Shown here: positions 40,758 through 50,693 of the stretch, piece by piece
How positions within the stretch are numbered: the first letter of the stretch is position 1
Layout: each line of letters starts with the position of its first letter
NCBI GenBank assembly: GCA_018334495.1
Contig: JAGXLV010000003.1
Span: forward strand, 1-64,000
DNA length: 64,000 bases
From: Oleiphilaceae bacterium
GTDB lineage: Bacteria > Pseudomonadota > Gammaproteobacteria > Pseudomonadales > Oleiphilaceae
Direction: 5' to 3'
Notes under the pieces: generated by a model
What the model was told of the DNA's origin: nothing
What the model saw: the letters and a program-made list of their open reading frames with translations, nothing else
Databases searched by the model: none
Program-made: the position numbers and the translations under genes

Positions 40758-41087
40758 GAAATTCTCTCCAGCTCATTAGGACGGAAGTAGCTCCGACCGG
40801 TTAGCGCGCTTACCCCACTGAATCCGGTAGTCGCACTCTTTGTTGTTTTAACTCTTTATCAATGACTTGTTACCGCACCGCTGCCTCTTAAACCAGCCTC
40901 CTGAGTTTGGTGTTTATCTCCTTATGGTTAATTTTCCCCATGAACTAAAACCAGAAAAACAGAGCCAGTATCCGCAGGAATTCTGATACCTATTCAATCT
41001 AGTCCAATCAGAGGATTTTCACTTACAAAAACCTACTTTTTTTTTACAAATTCGTAGAATGTGAGTGGCCCCCGCCAAAAAAATGCA
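40758..41087. other. 330-base region between the AraC regulator and putP
   Basis: No gene. AT-rich sequence with a run of nine T residues at about 41036-41044 and several promoter-like AT tracts near 40920-41030. It probably holds the putP promoter and the AraC-protein binding sites; I cannot assign them. Confidence 0.5.
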
Positions 41088-41861
41088 TCAACTGGCTGAA
41101 CGCAAGGCGGAAGGTGTCGTGCCACGGTGCTTCTGAAGGACGTTCGTTAATGCGCCCTGGCTTGAGAATCCCGTCCGGTGACTTATTTCGGCCACTGTCA
41201 GCGTGGTCCCGCTGATGAGCCGCAAAGCCTGTTCTATGCGAATACCGAGCAGGTATTGATGTGGCGTGGTTCCGGTCATGGTCCGGAACATATCGTAAAA
41301 ACGACTGACACTCAGGCAGGCAACCCCAGCCAGGTCTTCCACACTGATCTTCCTGTGCAGATTTTCCATCACATACCGTCGAATTGCCTCGGGGCTGAAG
41401 TGAGTGCGGCCGGGTCGCGGCGCCTGATAACCGAGCCGGCCCGACATACAATGAAGAATGCCGGCGGACAGGTGCCTGTGCAGGGCAGCATTGCTCGGCG
41501 CCAGGGCGAATTCTCCGGCACAAAGCTGGACAAGAGAGTGTAAAGCGGCGTCAAAGTGGAGGGTTCGCGGGCGCTCAAACAGAGGCGCCATGGATTCATA
41601 ATCACCATGCTCGGGATTACTGAACGCAGGCTGGTGCGGATCAAGATCGATCACAAGCACATGATTGCTCGCGTTGCCGCAATAGTCGTGATACGCCTCT
41701 GTGGGCAGCAGGCAGGCGCTCCAGGTATCGAGGCGCGACTGGCGCCCGTCGACGCCAAGCTCGGCCTCACCGCGAACGCCGATCACGAGTTGGTGATGTT
41801 CATGGCAATGATGGCCGGCCGAGTCGGATTCGGGAAGCTTTATAACGCGTGCGTCCAGCAT
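41088..41861 (-). CDS. AraC-family regulator, PruR-like
   Basis: A 257-residue AraC/XylS regulator: an N-terminal cupin-like sensing domain (HHCHEHHQLVIGVRGEAEL, residues 16-36, with a His cluster) and a C-terminal pair of helix-turn-helix motifs (about 165-250; ISVEDLAGVACLSVSRFYDMF and VAEISHRTGFSSQGALTNVL). AGGATGCC precedes the ATG. Adjacent to PutP-type genes it resembles PruR, the proline-responsive activator of Pseudomonas putA/putP; this function is inferred from context. Confidence 0.8.
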   Translation of the reverse strand: MLDARVIKLPESDSAGHHCHEHHQLVIGVRGEAELGVDGRQSRLDTWSACLLPTEAYHDYCGNASNHVLVIDLDPHQPAFSNPEHGDYESMAPLFERPRTLHFDAALHSLVQLCAGEFALAPSNAALHRHLSAGILHCMSGRLGYQAPRPGRTHFSPEAIRRYVMENLHRKISVEDLAGVACLSVSRFYDMFRTMTGTTPHQYLLGIRIEQALRLISGTTLTVAEISHRTGFSSQGALTNVLQKHRGTTPSALRSAS

Positions 41862-41965
41862 GGCATCCTGCGGTTCTTAAGCGTTTAACCACACCATTAA
41901 AGCAGACACCGGGGCAAGATGCACGGCCCGCGACGGAATGGGACCCGGGTGGTTTTCCGGTCAAT

Positions 41966-42598
41966 TTAGTTGTCTTCAGCAATCTCCTGTAAAACACGCG
42001 CAACGGAGCCCGTCACCGCCTCCAGGGATTGCGACGCGTCCACGATATGATAACGCTCGGGACTAAGATGAGCGCGGGCCAGATAGGTATCGCGGATGCG
42101 TTGAAAAAAGCCGATTTCCTCCTGCTCAAATCGATCCAGACTCGCGCGATGACGAGCCCTGGACATGCCCACATCCACCGGCGCGTCGAGCAGGATGACA
42201 TGATCGGGTCGAAAATCCCTCTGCACCAGGTTTTCAAGACTGGCAATGCGTTCGGCGCAGACACCCCGGCCGCCGCCCTGATAGGCGAAAGTGGCATCGG
42301 TAAAACGATCACACAGTACCCACCGGCCGGCCGCCAGGTTGGGCTTAATGAAGGTTTCAAGATGCTGGGCCCGGGCCGCGAACATCAGCAGCAACTCGGT
42401 GGTTTCGTGGACAGGCTCATCCCGGCGCGCCAGCAGCACTTCCCGGATGTTTTCAGCCATCGGTGTACCACCGGGCTCCCTCGTCACTACCAGGTCGATG
42501 TCCAAGGCTCGCAATGTGCGTGCCGCCGCCTGGATCTGGGTCGATTTTCCAACCCCTTCGGAGCCTTCAAAGGTGATGAACCGTGCCGGTGCTGTCAT
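41966..42598 (-). CDS. tmk: Thymidylate kinase
   Basis: A 210-residue kinase converting dTMP to dTDP. The P-loop FEGSEGVGKST is at residues 10-20, the DRX motif in CDRFTDATFAYQGGGRG, and the LID follows. Its ATG overlaps the mltG stop codon (ATGA), so it ends the fabF-pabC-mltG-tmk run. In Pseudomonas and E. coli holB follows tmk; here the next gene is the AraC regulator. Confidence 0.95.
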   Translation of the reverse strand: MTAPARFITFEGSEGVGKSTQIQAAARTLRALDIDLVVTREPGGTPMAENIREVLLARRDEPVHETTELLLMFAARAQHLETFIKPNLAAGRWVLCDRFTDATFAYQGGGRGVCAERIASLENLVQRDFRPDHVILLDAPVDVGMSRARHRASLDRFEQEEIGFFQRIRDTYLARAHLSPERYHIVDASQSLEAVTGSVARVLQEIAEDN

Positions 42599-43650
42599 TC
42601 GCTTTGCGCTTCTTTCGCCGGAGCCGGACTGGAGCGGTAATCCGATCGACGTTTCATCTGGTAGGCGCGGACCGCCTTCTGATGCTCTTCCAGGGTCCGT
42701 GAAAACTGATGGGTGCCGTCGCCTTTCGCCACAAAATACAGCGCATCGCCATCAGCGGGGTGCAAGGTCGCATGAATGGCTTCGCGACCGGCAAGTGCGA
42801 TTGGTGTGGGCGGCAACCCGTTAATCGTATAGGTGTTATAAGCCGTGGCGGTGCGCAGGTCACTTCGGCCAATACGGCCATCGTACTTGTCACCCATGCC
42901 ATAAATGACCGTTGGATCCGTTTGCAATCTCATGCCTTTGCGCAAACGACGCACAAAAACACCGGCGACTTGATCACGCTCAAAAGCGGCACCCGTCTCC
43001 TTCTCCACAATGGACGCCATAATTAATGCTTCATAAGCGCTTTTATAGGGGAGGTTTTCCGACCGGTTGTCCCACTCCTCGGCCAGTACGCTGTTCATTC
43101 GTTCAAAAGCCCGGCGCAAGAGATCCAGATCAGTGTCCTTGCTTTCAAAACGATAGGTGTCGGGAAAGAACCTGCCTTCGGGATGCTCGCCAGGATCTCC
43201 TAACTCCTTCATTATCCGGTCATCGCTCCAATCCGCCGTGACGGCCTCAAGGCGCGGGTGATCGGTTAAGGCCGTTCTCAGGTCGCTAAATTGCCAACCC
43301 TCGATAAACTGAATGGTCCAGGTCTTGGTGTCGCCACGGTTCATCTGTGCCAGCATTTCCAGAGGGGTCATGCCCGCCAGGAATTCGTATTCACCGGCTT
43401 TCACCCGCGCTTTTTCGGGAAAAATCCGGCCATGCACCCGCATCCAGAAACTGTCAGGCACCAGGCCGCGTGATTCCATCCGGCGCACAACCGACCCGAA
43501 CGATGTCCCCTTTGGCACATCGAACAGCACGGGTTCCTCCACTGCTTGGGGTTTTTCCAGGGTTTGAAGTCCCTGCCAGGCCCAGAGTCCGGTCCCGGCA
43601 ATAGTGAGTATTGCCAGGCAAAGCAGGGCAATGAGAGTCGTTTTGATCAA
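42595..43650 (-). CDS. mltG: Endolytic murein transglycosylase MltG
   Basis: A 351-residue inner-membrane lytic transglycosylase (YceG-like) that cuts nascent glycan strands. One N-terminal membrane helix (about residues 5-25), a LysM-like region (VPKGTSFGSVVRRM) and the catalytic domain with Glu218 in ASIVEKETG are seen. The start is a TTG, with GGAA upstream; no internal ATG precedes the conserved region. It begins five bases after the pabC stop and overlaps tmk. Confidence 0.93.
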   Translation of the reverse strand: MIKTTLIALLCLAILTIAGTGLWAWQGLQTLEKPQAVEEPVLFDVPKGTSFGSVVRRMESRGLVPDSFWMRVHGRIFPEKARVKAGEYEFLAGMTPLEMLAQMNRGDTKTWTIQFIEGWQFSDLRTALTDHPRLEAVTADWSDDRIMKELGDPGEHPEGRFFPDTYRFESKDTDLDLLRRAFERMNSVLAEEWDNRSENLPYKSAYEALIMASIVEKETGAAFERDQVAGVFVRRLRKGMRLQTDPTVIYGMGDKYDGRIGRSDLRTATAYNTYTINGLPPTPIALAGREAIHATLHPADGDALYFVAKGDGTHQFSRTLEEHQKAVRAYQMKRRSDYRSSPAPAKEAQSE

Positions 43651-43655
43651 ATGAC

Positions 43656-44471
43656 TTATTCCGTAAGAAGACGTTGGCCGCAGATTGTCGCAAGGCGCGC
43701 ATCAACAGGCAACCAGACGCAGCCGAAATTCCTGACCGGCACGACACCCGCAACACTGTTCATCAGGATCATGCCGCGGCAATCCCGAGATGTCAGCATG
43801 GCCGGCGACAGAGCGCGCTCCCGCACCCATTCCGATTTCTGGCGCAGATAATCGATAACCCGGGCCCTCATAACGCCGGCAACCGCCAGATCAGAGCTCG
43901 GTGGCGTCAACCACTGATCGCCCATTAGCAGCATTATATTAGTGCGGGTACCTTCCAGCAGCCGCCCTGCCCTGTCGGCCAGAATCGCCTCGTAACAGCC
44001 GGCGGCGATGGTCCGACTGGCAAGCACCTGGTCGAGTCTGGACAGGGACTTCAGACCGGCAAGCGCTGGACTGACCGACAGGCAAAGGTTTGACAGGCAG
44101 ATCGAAACCCCCTCAGGGTCTGGTGCTGGCGGGAGGGGGTTGGCGCTAAAAATGAGCCTGGGTCGGGCCGTTTCCGGAGGCAGGTAACCCCGACCACCGC
44201 TACCCCTGGTGAGTGTGACCTTGAGCACCCAGTCGGGCTCGCGGGCATACCGTTCGCAAGCGGTCAACAAATGCTCCGCCAGAAACGCCCGGGTCAGGTG
44301 AATGCCAAGCCGCTGGGCCCCCTCCAGCAGTCGCGACGAATGCCGGTCAGCCAGGGTGGGCTTGTTGTGACAGATCCTGATGGTTTCGAAGAGGCCATCG
44401 CCATAGGCCAGGCCCCGGTCACTGACCGGCACCACGGCTTCTTCCGCCCAGAGAACATCCACCAGATTCAA
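43656..44471 (-). CDS. pabC: 4-amino-4-deoxychorismate lyase
   Basis: A 271-residue PLP enzyme of fold type IV that releases pyruvate from aminodeoxychorismate to form p-aminobenzoate for folate. The N-terminal SDRGLAYGDGLFETIR, the PLP-lysine region LKSLSRLDQVLA and the LLEGTRTNIML segment fit the branched-chain-aminotransferase/PabC family. The start is a TTG directly after the fabF stop, supported by GAGGG seven bases upstream. Confidence 0.9.
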   Translation of the reverse strand: MNLVDVLWAEEAVVPVSDRGLAYGDGLFETIRICHNKPTLADRHSSRLLEGAQRLGIHLTRAFLAEHLLTACERYAREPDWVLKVTLTRGSGGRGYLPPETARPRLIFSANPLPPAPDPEGVSICLSNLCLSVSPALAGLKSLSRLDQVLASRTIAAGCYEAILADRAGRLLEGTRTNIMLLMGDQWLTPPSSDLAVAGVMRARVIDYLRQKSEWVRERALSPAMLTSRDCRGMILMNSVAGVVPVRNFGCVWLPVDARLATICGQRLLTE

Positions 44472-44473
44472 CG

Positions 44474-45721
44474 TCAGCCCTCAAAGCGACGGAAAATCAA
44501 CGTGCCATTGGTGCCGCCAAAACCGAAAGAGTTAGACAATGCGTAATTCAAATCCGCGGATCTGGCCTTGTGAGGCACAAAGTCCAGGTCGCAGTCGTCG
44601 TCCGGGTTATCAAGATTGATCGTCGGCGGCAACACACCATCGTGCAGGGCCAACAGCGAGAAGATGGCTTCCACTGCGCCGGCGGCGCCCAGCAAATGCC
44701 CGGTCATGGATTTGGTACTGCTGACCGCCACTTTTCGGGCATGAGTTCCGAACACGGCTTTGACGGCACCCGCCTCTGCCCGATCACCAACCAGAGTTGA
44801 GGTACCATGGGCGTTTATGTAACCAATATCGGCCGGGCGGATACCGGCATCGCGGATCGCGTTTTTCATAGAGCGCTGGGCGCCCTCGCCGCTCTCCGGA
44901 GGCGACGTTATGTGATGGGCATCATCGCTCATGCCAAACCCGACCAGTTCGCCATAGATCGGTGCTCCGCGACGCCTGGCGTGCTCCAGCTCCTCAAGCA
45001 CGACGACCCCGGCGCCGTCACTGAGCACGAAGCCATCCCGGTCTTTGTCCCACGGCCGGCTGGCCTTCCCGGGCTCATCATTGCGCGTAGAAAGCGCGCG
45101 GGCCGCGGAAAAAGCGGCAATACCGGTCTTGCTGGTGGCCATTTCCGACCCGCCGGCCAGCATCACGTCGGCATCGCCATACATGACAGTGCGAGCGGCG
45201 TAGCCGATATTGTGAGTGCCGGTCGTGCAAGCGGTGGTGATGGCAAAATTCGGCCCCTGATAACCAAATTTGATGGCCACATTGCCGCTGATCATATTGA
45301 TTACCGTGGCCGGAACGAAGAAGGGCGATACCTTGCGAGGGCCACTTTCATTCATCACAAGGACGCTCTTCTCAATAAACTCAAGACCACCAATACCGGA
45401 GCCAATGGCAACACCCACTCGCTCCCGATCAAGGGCATCGAATTCGTTGAGCTTGCTGTCTTCAACAGCCTGTTGTGCAGCGATCAGACCATAGTGCAAA
45501 AACGCATCCATCTTGCGAGCGTCTTTGTTGGGCATATAAGCCTCTATGTCAAGATCACGGATGGCGCCCCCGATACGGGTATTGAAGCCCGTTGTGTCGA
45601 AGCGCTCGATCGGTCCTATACCGCTTCGCCCCGCTTTTATGCCCTCCCAGGAAGACGCCACATCATTCCCCAGTGGGGAAAGCATGCCCAGACCCGTTAC
45701 AACAACACGTCGTTCACCCAT
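44474..45721 (-). CDS. fabF: 3-oxoacyl-ACP synthase II
   Basis: A 415-residue condensing enzyme that elongates acyl-ACP with malonyl-ACP. The Cys-His-His triad is visible: Cys165 in [12 protein letters not shown], His in [12 protein letters not shown] and His in [11 protein letters not shown]. The ATG at 45721 ([12 protein letters not shown]) is preferred over a GTG four codons earlier. A terminator separates it from acpP, so the fabF-pabC-mltG-tmk group probably also has its own promoter. Confidence 0.96.
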   Translation of the reverse strand: MGERRVVVTGLGMLSPLGNDVASSWEGIKAGRSGIGPIERFDTTGFNTRIGGAIRDLDIEAYMPNKDARKMDAFLHYGLIAAQQAVEDSKLNEFDALDRERVGVAIGSGIGGLEFIEKSVLVMNESGPRKVSPFFVPATVINMISGNVAIKFGYQGPNFAITTACTTGTHNIGYAARTVMYGDADVMLAGGSEMATSKTGIAAFSAARALSTRNDEPGKASRPWDKDRDGFVLSDGAGVVVLEELEHARRRGAPIYGELVGFGMSDDAHHITSPPESGEGAQRSMKNAIRDAGIRPADIGYINAHGTSTLVGDRAEAGAVKAVFGTHARKVAVSSTKSMTGHLLGAAGAVEAIFSLLALHDGVLPPTINLDNPDDDCDLDFVPHKARSADLNYALSNSFGFGGTNGTLIFRRFEG

Positions 45722-45793
45722 AATGCTTTTCACCTAGCCCTGTGGCCGGGACATTCTCCCGACATTCGCATTTCCGGATCGCCGGTTTTAGCC

Positions 45794-45834
45794 AATAAAA
45801 AAGCCGCCCTGGTGTGCTTCAGGACGGCTTCTCA
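45794..45834 (-). terminator. Intrinsic terminator between acpP and fabF
   Basis: On the minus strand AAGCCGTCCTG pairs with CAGGGCGGCTT (one mismatch) around AAGCACAC, followed by six T residues. Partial read-through would let acpP be made in excess of fabF. Confidence 0.85.
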
Positions 45835-45858
45835 AAACATACAGATCTTACAGGAGTA

Positions 45859-46092
45859 TCAGGTGTGCGCGACGATGTAGTCGATCGCATCCTGAACACT
45901 GCCGAGCTTCTCTGCCTGCTCGTCAGGGATCTCAGTTTCAAACTCTTCTTCGAGTGCCATGACCAGCTCAACGGTGTCCAGTGAGTCAGCGCCAAGATCC
46001 TCTACAAAAGAAGATTTATTCTGGACTTCAGATTCCTTAACGCCCAGTTGCTCACAAACGATCTTCTTTACGCGCTCTTCAACTGTACTCAT
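45859..46092 (-). CDS. acpP: Acyl carrier protein
   Basis: A 77-residue acidic four-helix carrier of acyl chains. The phosphopantetheine attachment serine is Ser37 in [23 protein letters not shown] precedes the ATG. It lies between fabG and fabF, with 127 bases upstream for its own promoter and a terminator downstream. Confidence 0.98.
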   Translation of the reverse strand: MSTVEERVKKIVCEQLGVKESEVQNKSSFVEDLGADSLDTVELVMALEEEFETEIPDEQAEKLGSVQDAIDYIVAHT

Positions 46093-46219
46093 AATTTCCT
46101 CACTTTGATTTCAACTAAGCAACAATTAAGATTGCCAGTTTAGTTTAAAACCCTACCCGCTAACAAGCAGGGGTCCATTTGATAAAGTTTGCACTCTTCG
46201 GGCCGGCAATGCCTGCCAT

Positions 46220-46963
46220 TTACCCCGTATACATCCCACCGTTCACGTGGATCGTCTCGCCGGTTACATAGCCTGCAGGCTCGGATGCCAGGAATGCAAC
46301 CACGGCAGCCACTTCTTCGGGTTCGCCGAAGCGAGCGGCAGGAATCACGTCCATCATAGCCTTACGTTGGCCATCGTCCAGCTTTTTGGTCATATCGGTA
46401 TCGATAAACCCTGGTGCGACACAATTGGCTGTGATCCCGCGGGCGGACATCTCCTTTGCCATGCTTCTGGTCAGACCTTCAACACCGGCCTTCGCGGCAC
46501 AGTAATTGGCCTGGCCGGCATTGCCCATACTGGCAACAACCGAACTGATGTTGATGATTCTGCCCCACTTGGCCTTGGCCATACCTCGCATGCACGCTTT
46601 GCTGGTGCGGAATACACTGGCGAGATTCGTGTCAATGACAGACGTCCAATCCTCGTCTTTCATACGCATCAGCAGGTTATCCCGGTTAATACCGGCATTG
46701 TTGACCAGAATGACCGGAGCGCCGGCCGCTTCAATGATCTTTTTAAGACCTTCCGCAATACTGTCGGGATCGGCAACGTTCATCACGAGCCCCATGCCCT
46801 TCAGGTCGTTGTCCTTGAATGCGGTCTGAATCGTTTCGGCACCGCCTTCACTGGTCGCGGTGCCCACAACATAGGCACCCTGCTTTGCCAGCGCCATGGC
46901 GATTGCCTTGCCAATACCCCGTGTAGCGCCGGTTACAAGCGCGGTCTTGCCCTCAAGCGACAT
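46220..46963 (-). CDS. fabG: 3-oxoacyl-ACP reductase
   Basis: A 247-residue short-chain dehydrogenase reducing 3-oxoacyl-ACP with NADPH. TGATRGIG (11-18) binds the cofactor; the NNAG motif and the catalytic Ser141, Tyr154 and Lys158 are in place; it ends in HVNGGMYTG. GGGAG precedes the ATG. It follows fabD by 44 bases. Confidence 0.97.
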   Translation of the reverse strand: MSLEGKTALVTGATRGIGKAIAMALAKQGAYVVGTATSEGGAETIQTAFKDNDLKGMGLVMNVADPDSIAEGLKKIIEAAGAPVILVNNAGINRDNLLMRMKDEDWTSVIDTNLASVFRTSKACMRGMAKAKWGRIINISSVVASMGNAGQANYCAAKAGVEGLTRSMAKEMSARGITANCVAPGFIDTDMTKKLDDGQRKAMMDVIPAARFGEPEEVAAVVAFLASEPAGYVTGETIHVNGGMYTG

Positions 46964-47007
46964 CGTGTGCTCCCTTATCCTTCAGTCAAATTTAGGCCCA
47001 ACTCGGC

Positions 47008-47949
47008 TTATTTTTGCTTACCAACGGCGGCCAGAGCACTCTGGAGGCCGTCAGGTTTTTCAATATTGTGGACCGGCAACCCCCGATCTATGCGTTTGAT
47101 CAGGCCCGCCAGGACACGGCCGGCGCCGCACTCAACCGCCTGTTCGACGCCCTGGTCGACAAGGGTTCGAACCGAATCTGTCCAACGCACCGGCGAATAG
47201 AGCTGCCTGACCAGATTGGCTTTCAGGTTGTCACGGTCCAACTCGGGCTTCGCGGTGACATTCTGAATCACCGGAATGACAGCGTCATTAAAACTGACCT
47301 CGTTCAGGGCGGCGCCCAGTTCCTCGGCCGCGCCCTTCATGAGCTCGCAGTGGGACGGCACGCTGACCGGAAGCGGCATGGCCTTCTTGGCGCCAAGCTT
47401 CTTGCAGGCCGCAATTGCCCGCTCTACCGCCGCCGCATTGCCGGCAATAACGACCTGGCCGGGTGCGTTGTAGTTGACCGCCGAGACCACTTCGTTGCCC
47501 GCAGATTCAGCACAGGCTTGTTCGACCTGGGCATCCTCCAGACCGATGATCGCCGCCATACTGCCTTCCCCGGCAGGTACTGCGGTTTGCATCAACTCAC
47601 CGCGAAGCTTGACCAGTTTCACGGCGTCGGAAAAATTGAGGCTCTCGGCCGCAACCAGGGCGCTGTATTCACCAAGACTGTGGCCCGCCACCAAATCTGG
47701 CCGGCTACCATCCGCCACGAACCACTGCCGCCAAAGCGCGACACTCGCTGTCAGCAGCGCGGGCTGGGTTACCGTGGTCTGGTTAAGCTCCTCTGCCGGC
47801 CCGTTCTGGCACAGATGCCAAAGATCGTAGCCCAAAACCTGCGACGCCTCAGAGAAAGTACGCTCGATGATGGGCCAATGTTCAGACGCTTCGGAAAGCA
47901 TTCCAACCGACTGGGCCCCTTGTCCGGGAAAAATGAAGGCTGATTTCAT
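47008..47949 (-). CDS. fabD: Malonyl-CoA:ACP transacylase
   Basis: A 313-residue transacylase loading malonate onto ACP. FPGQGAQSVGM is at the N-terminus, the nucleophile Ser91 lies in GHSLGEYSA, and the His in VPSHCELM. AGGA lies nine bases before the ATG. Order plsX-fabD-fabG-acpP-fabF is the classical fab cluster. Confidence 0.97.
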   Translation of the reverse strand: MKSAFIFPGQGAQSVGMLSEASEHWPIIERTFSEASQVLGYDLWHLCQNGPAEELNQTTVTQPALLTASVALWRQWFVADGSRPDLVAGHSLGEYSALVAAESLNFSDAVKLVKLRGELMQTAVPAGEGSMAAIIGLEDAQVEQACAESAGNEVVSAVNYNAPGQVVIAGNAAAVERAIAACKKLGAKKAMPLPVSVPSHCELMKGAAEELGAALNEVSFNDAVIPVIQNVTAKPELDRDNLKANLVRQLYSPVRWTDSVRTLVDQGVEQAVECGAGRVLAGLIKRIDRGLPVHNIEKPDGLQSALAAVGKQK

Positions 47950-48048
47950 ATCGATGATCCTACCTTGATTGTCCGTTCCATGAGATTAGCCAATAGTACA
48001 AGATACTCGTCAGCCTGAGACAGACCGCCTCCGAGACCGGTTCGACCG

Positions 48049-49050
48049 CTACATCAGCAAATCGTCGAGGCGCTCATTGATCCGCCGGGGGACCTCAAGC
48101 TGTACTTCCTGCACGGCCTGCCGGATTGCAGCCAACATGGCGCGTTCATTGGCATTACCGTGGCTCTTGATGACCACGCCCTGAAGCCCCAGCAGGCTTG
48201 CGCCATTATGACGGGACGGGTCTATGATCCGTTCCAGCCGGCCCAGAATGGGTCGAGCGAACCAGCCCACAATCCGACCGTACACGCTGCGGGAAAACGC
48301 CTGCTCAAGCAACTCGCCCAGAAGCCGGGCAACGCCTTCTCCGGTTTTCAATGCCACGTTACCGACAAAACCATCACAGACCACCACATCGGCGACATCG
48401 CGGAACAGGTCGCTCCCTTCAACGTACCCAATGTAGTTGAGGGTTTCCGATTGGGCGAACATATGAGAAGCCAGACGGACTTGCTCATTACCCTTGATCT
48501 CTTCTTCGCCAACGTTGAGAAGCGCTATTCTGGGTTCTTGCAAGTTATTAATGGCAGAGGACATCAATGAGCCCATAACGCCGAACTGGTACAGATTTTC
48601 CGCAGTGGCGTCGACGTTTGCACCCAGGTCCAGGACGTGGCAGCGGCCTCTCGGCGAGGGAATCAGCTTGGTGATGGCCGGCCGCTCGATACCCGGATAC
48701 ATCCTCAGGATAGACCGGCCAAATGCCATCAGCGCGCCGGTGTTACCGGCGCTCACGCAGCCCTGGGCCTGGCTGTCACGCACCAGTTGCAGGGTCACGG
48801 CCATGGAAGACCTCTGTTTATGACGCAGGGCATGGGAAGGGCGCTCGTCCATCCTGACGATATCCAAAGCCTGGACAACACGAATACGAGGATGGTCATC
48901 TTGCAACAAGGCCTCGAGCTCGTGCTGGTTTCCCACCAACAAAAGACTCAAGGCCTGGTTTTCTTTTACCGCTTTCAGTGCGGCGAAAACCACGACCGCA
49001 GGGCCGTGGTCACCACTCATTGCATCGACTGCAACAGTAACCTGCTTCAC
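48049..49050 (-). CDS. plsX: Phosphate acyltransferase PlsX
   Basis: A 333-residue enzyme making acyl-phosphate from acyl-ACP, the first step of the PlsX/PlsY route to phospholipids. The N-terminus VTVAVDAMSGDHGPA and the internal GNTGALMAFGR, GANVDAT and CDGFVGNVALKTGEG motifs are typical. The start is set at a GTG (49050) with AGG six bases upstream; a TTG at 49065 would add five codons. It follows rpmF by 41 bases. Confidence 0.94.
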   Translation of the reverse strand: MKQVTVAVDAMSGDHGPAVVVFAALKAVKENQALSLLLVGNQHELEALLQDDHPRIRVVQALDIVRMDERPSHALRHKQRSSMAVTLQLVRDSQAQGCVSAGNTGALMAFGRSILRMYPGIERPAITKLIPSPRGRCHVLDLGANVDATAENLYQFGVMGSLMSSAINNLQEPRIALLNVGEEEIKGNEQVRLASHMFAQSETLNYIGYVEGSDLFRDVADVVVCDGFVGNVALKTGEGVARLLGELLEQAFSRSVYGRIVGWFARPILGRLERIIDPSRHNGASLLGLQGVVIKSHGNANERAMLAAIRQAVQEVQLEVPRRINERLDDLLM

Positions 49051-49091
49051 AAACTGCCTGAGCAATTATGACAAGTTTTTGCTCTCACAAC

Positions 49092-49271
49092 TCACTCTTC
49101 GCGTGCTTCGACAACCTGCTTGCCGCGGTAGAAGCCGTCAGGCGACACATGATGGCGACGGTGAATTTCACCGGTGGTCGGATCGGTAGACAGGGTTGCC
49201 GTGCCAAGAGCATCGTGAGAACGGCGCATACCGCGCTTGGAGCGGGTCTTTCGATTTTTCTGTACAGCCAT
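49092..49271 (-). CDS. rpmF: 50S ribosomal protein L32
   Basis: A 59-residue ribosomal protein beginning [20 protein letters not shown] and continuing with [15 protein letters not shown]. It has no Cys pair, so it is the zinc-free form. AGGAG precedes the ATG at 49271; the frame stays open 20 codons further upstream without homology. Confidence 0.97.
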   Translation of the reverse strand: MAVQKNRKTRSKRGMRRSHDALGTATLSTDPTTGEIHRRHHVSPDGFYRGKQVVEAREE

Positions 49272-49376
49272 GGTAGTACTCCTGACCTTTAAGCGAATGT
49301 GCGTTGTGTCGGTTCGGGGTGCATGATGCACGGACCGGTACCGGCGTGTTGATGATCTGTGAAAATAACTTCTGAA

Positions 49377-49931
49377 TCAGTGCCTGGGTTTCTTTAAATC
49401 TGCCAGGACATCGAACGGATTTTCCCGTTTTTCCGCCTCGGGTTCCGGTGCCTCCGGATCACGCTCGAAGGATTCCAGCACGTCAGTTGCCTGGCAGTCA
49501 GACCGCTCATGCAAGGGAAATGACGGTAACACCAGAAGCAATTCGTCTTCCACCATTGTCCAAATGTCAGCGTCAAAGTTTTCGGTCTGGAATGGCTCCA
49601 ACTCATTGGGCAGTTGCAAAGCCTGCTCGTCACTGGTGACAAGCCCGAGCCTGAAGTTTGACGTCAGAATTGCCGCCATCGGCTTGAGGCAGCGCTGACA
49701 TTCGAGAACCACTTCGGCCCGAAGACGCCCCGAGACAATTCTGCGGCGCTCGTCATCCATACCGAAAGACAGCGAGACCACACACTGATCTGCCGCATCG
49801 GACGCCGCTGGCCCCAAAATACAGTCGAAAAAACGACCCAGTGCACTTAAGGGTATATACCCCTCAAGCCCGGCATTCTGTTCTGCCAACCGAAAAGGAT
49901 CGACAGATTTAGGCAACTTGGCATTTGACAT
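49377..49931 (-). CDS. yceD: YceD/DUF177 family protein, 23S rRNA accumulation protein
   Basis: A 184-residue DUF177 protein. The conserved VVLECQRCLKPM Cys pair and a later SDCQATDV Cys are seen, and the C-terminus ends NPFDVLADLKK, as in this family. Homologues are needed for normal 23S rRNA processing in plants and E. coli. It is the first gene of yceD-rpmF-plsX, the common order. The ribosome site is weak. Divergent from maf. Confidence 0.9.
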   Translation of the reverse strand: MSNAKLPKSVDPFRLAEQNAGLEGYIPLSALGRFFDCILGPAASDAADQCVVSLSFGMDDERRRIVSGRLRAEVVLECQRCLKPMAAILTSNFRLGLVTSDEQALQLPNELEPFQTENFDADIWTMVEDELLLVLPSFPLHERSDCQATDVLESFERDPEAPEPEAEKRENPFDVLADLKKPRH

Positions 49932-50090
49932 AGGCGCGCAATTTTAGTGGCCCGACCGACCCCTGTCAAAGAATTCGTCGGTATATTACGTATAATCGCC
50001 CCGTCTGGCAGGATTTAGCTGTCTGCCACCGCCCTAGATTCGATCTGTTAACCGTTTACACCGACTACAATGGCCAGAGGAACCAACATC

Positions 50091-50693
50091 ATGCTTGAAA
50101 AACCGCTTGTCCTGGCATCATCGTCGCCTTACCGCCGAGCGTTACTCGCCCGGCTCGGCCTGCCTTTTACGACGGCCAGCCCTGATATTGATGAAACCCC
50201 CAATCCGGGTGAAAGCAGTGAAGGGCTGGCCCAACGCCTGGCCGTAGGGAAGGCGCGCGCATTGTCAGAAAGCTATCCGGATCACTGGATCATCGGCTCC
50301 GATCAGGTCGCGGAGTTGCCTGATGGCAGCCGGCTTGCAAAACCAGGCACCTACCCCAGGGCCTACCAGCAACTGGTAAAAAGCAGCGGCCAGCGCGTCA
50401 CTTTCCATACTGGACTTGCGCTAATCGACACAAGTACCGCGCGCATTGAAAGCCTGAGCGAACCCTTTTACGTCAGCTTCCGAAATCTGACGGAAATCGA
50501 GATTGAACACTACCTTAAAACCGAAACGCCTTATGACTGCGCTGGCAGCTTCAAGATGGAGGGTCTCGGCATCGCCCTCTTCACGGAGTTCTCGGGCCGC
50601 GACCCGAACTGCCTCGTCGGCCTTCCGCTGATTGCCTTGAACGACCTGTTCAGAGCCTGGGGCCTCAACCCTTTAACGGTAACACCATCTTAA
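50091..50693 (+). CDS. Maf-family nucleotide pyrophosphatase, YceF type (m7GTP)
   Basis: A 200-residue Maf house-cleaning pyrophosphatase. LASSSPYRRALLARLG at the N-terminus, IDETP, the catalytic IIGSDQV and the C-terminal CAGSFKMEGLGI, GRDPNCLVGLPL match the YceF subgroup, which prefers 7-methyl-GTP, rather than the dTTP/UTP subgroup. AGAGGAA precedes the ATG at 50091. It overlaps the convergent sppA gene by four bases. Confidence 0.92.
   Translation: MLEKPLVLASSSPYRRALLARLGLPFTTASPDIDETPNPGESSEGLAQRLAVGKARALSESYPDHWIIGSDQVAELPDGSRLAKPGTYPRAYQQLVKSSGQRVTFHTGLALIDTSTARIESLSEPFYVSFRNLTEIEIEHYLKTETPYDCAGSFKMEGLGIALFTEFSGRDPNCLVGLPLIALNDLFRAWGLNPLTVTPS

Noticed and set aside
41030-41060. Run of nine T residues after the AraC gene as a terminator
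   Set aside because: No GC-rich stem precedes it in the direction of either gene.
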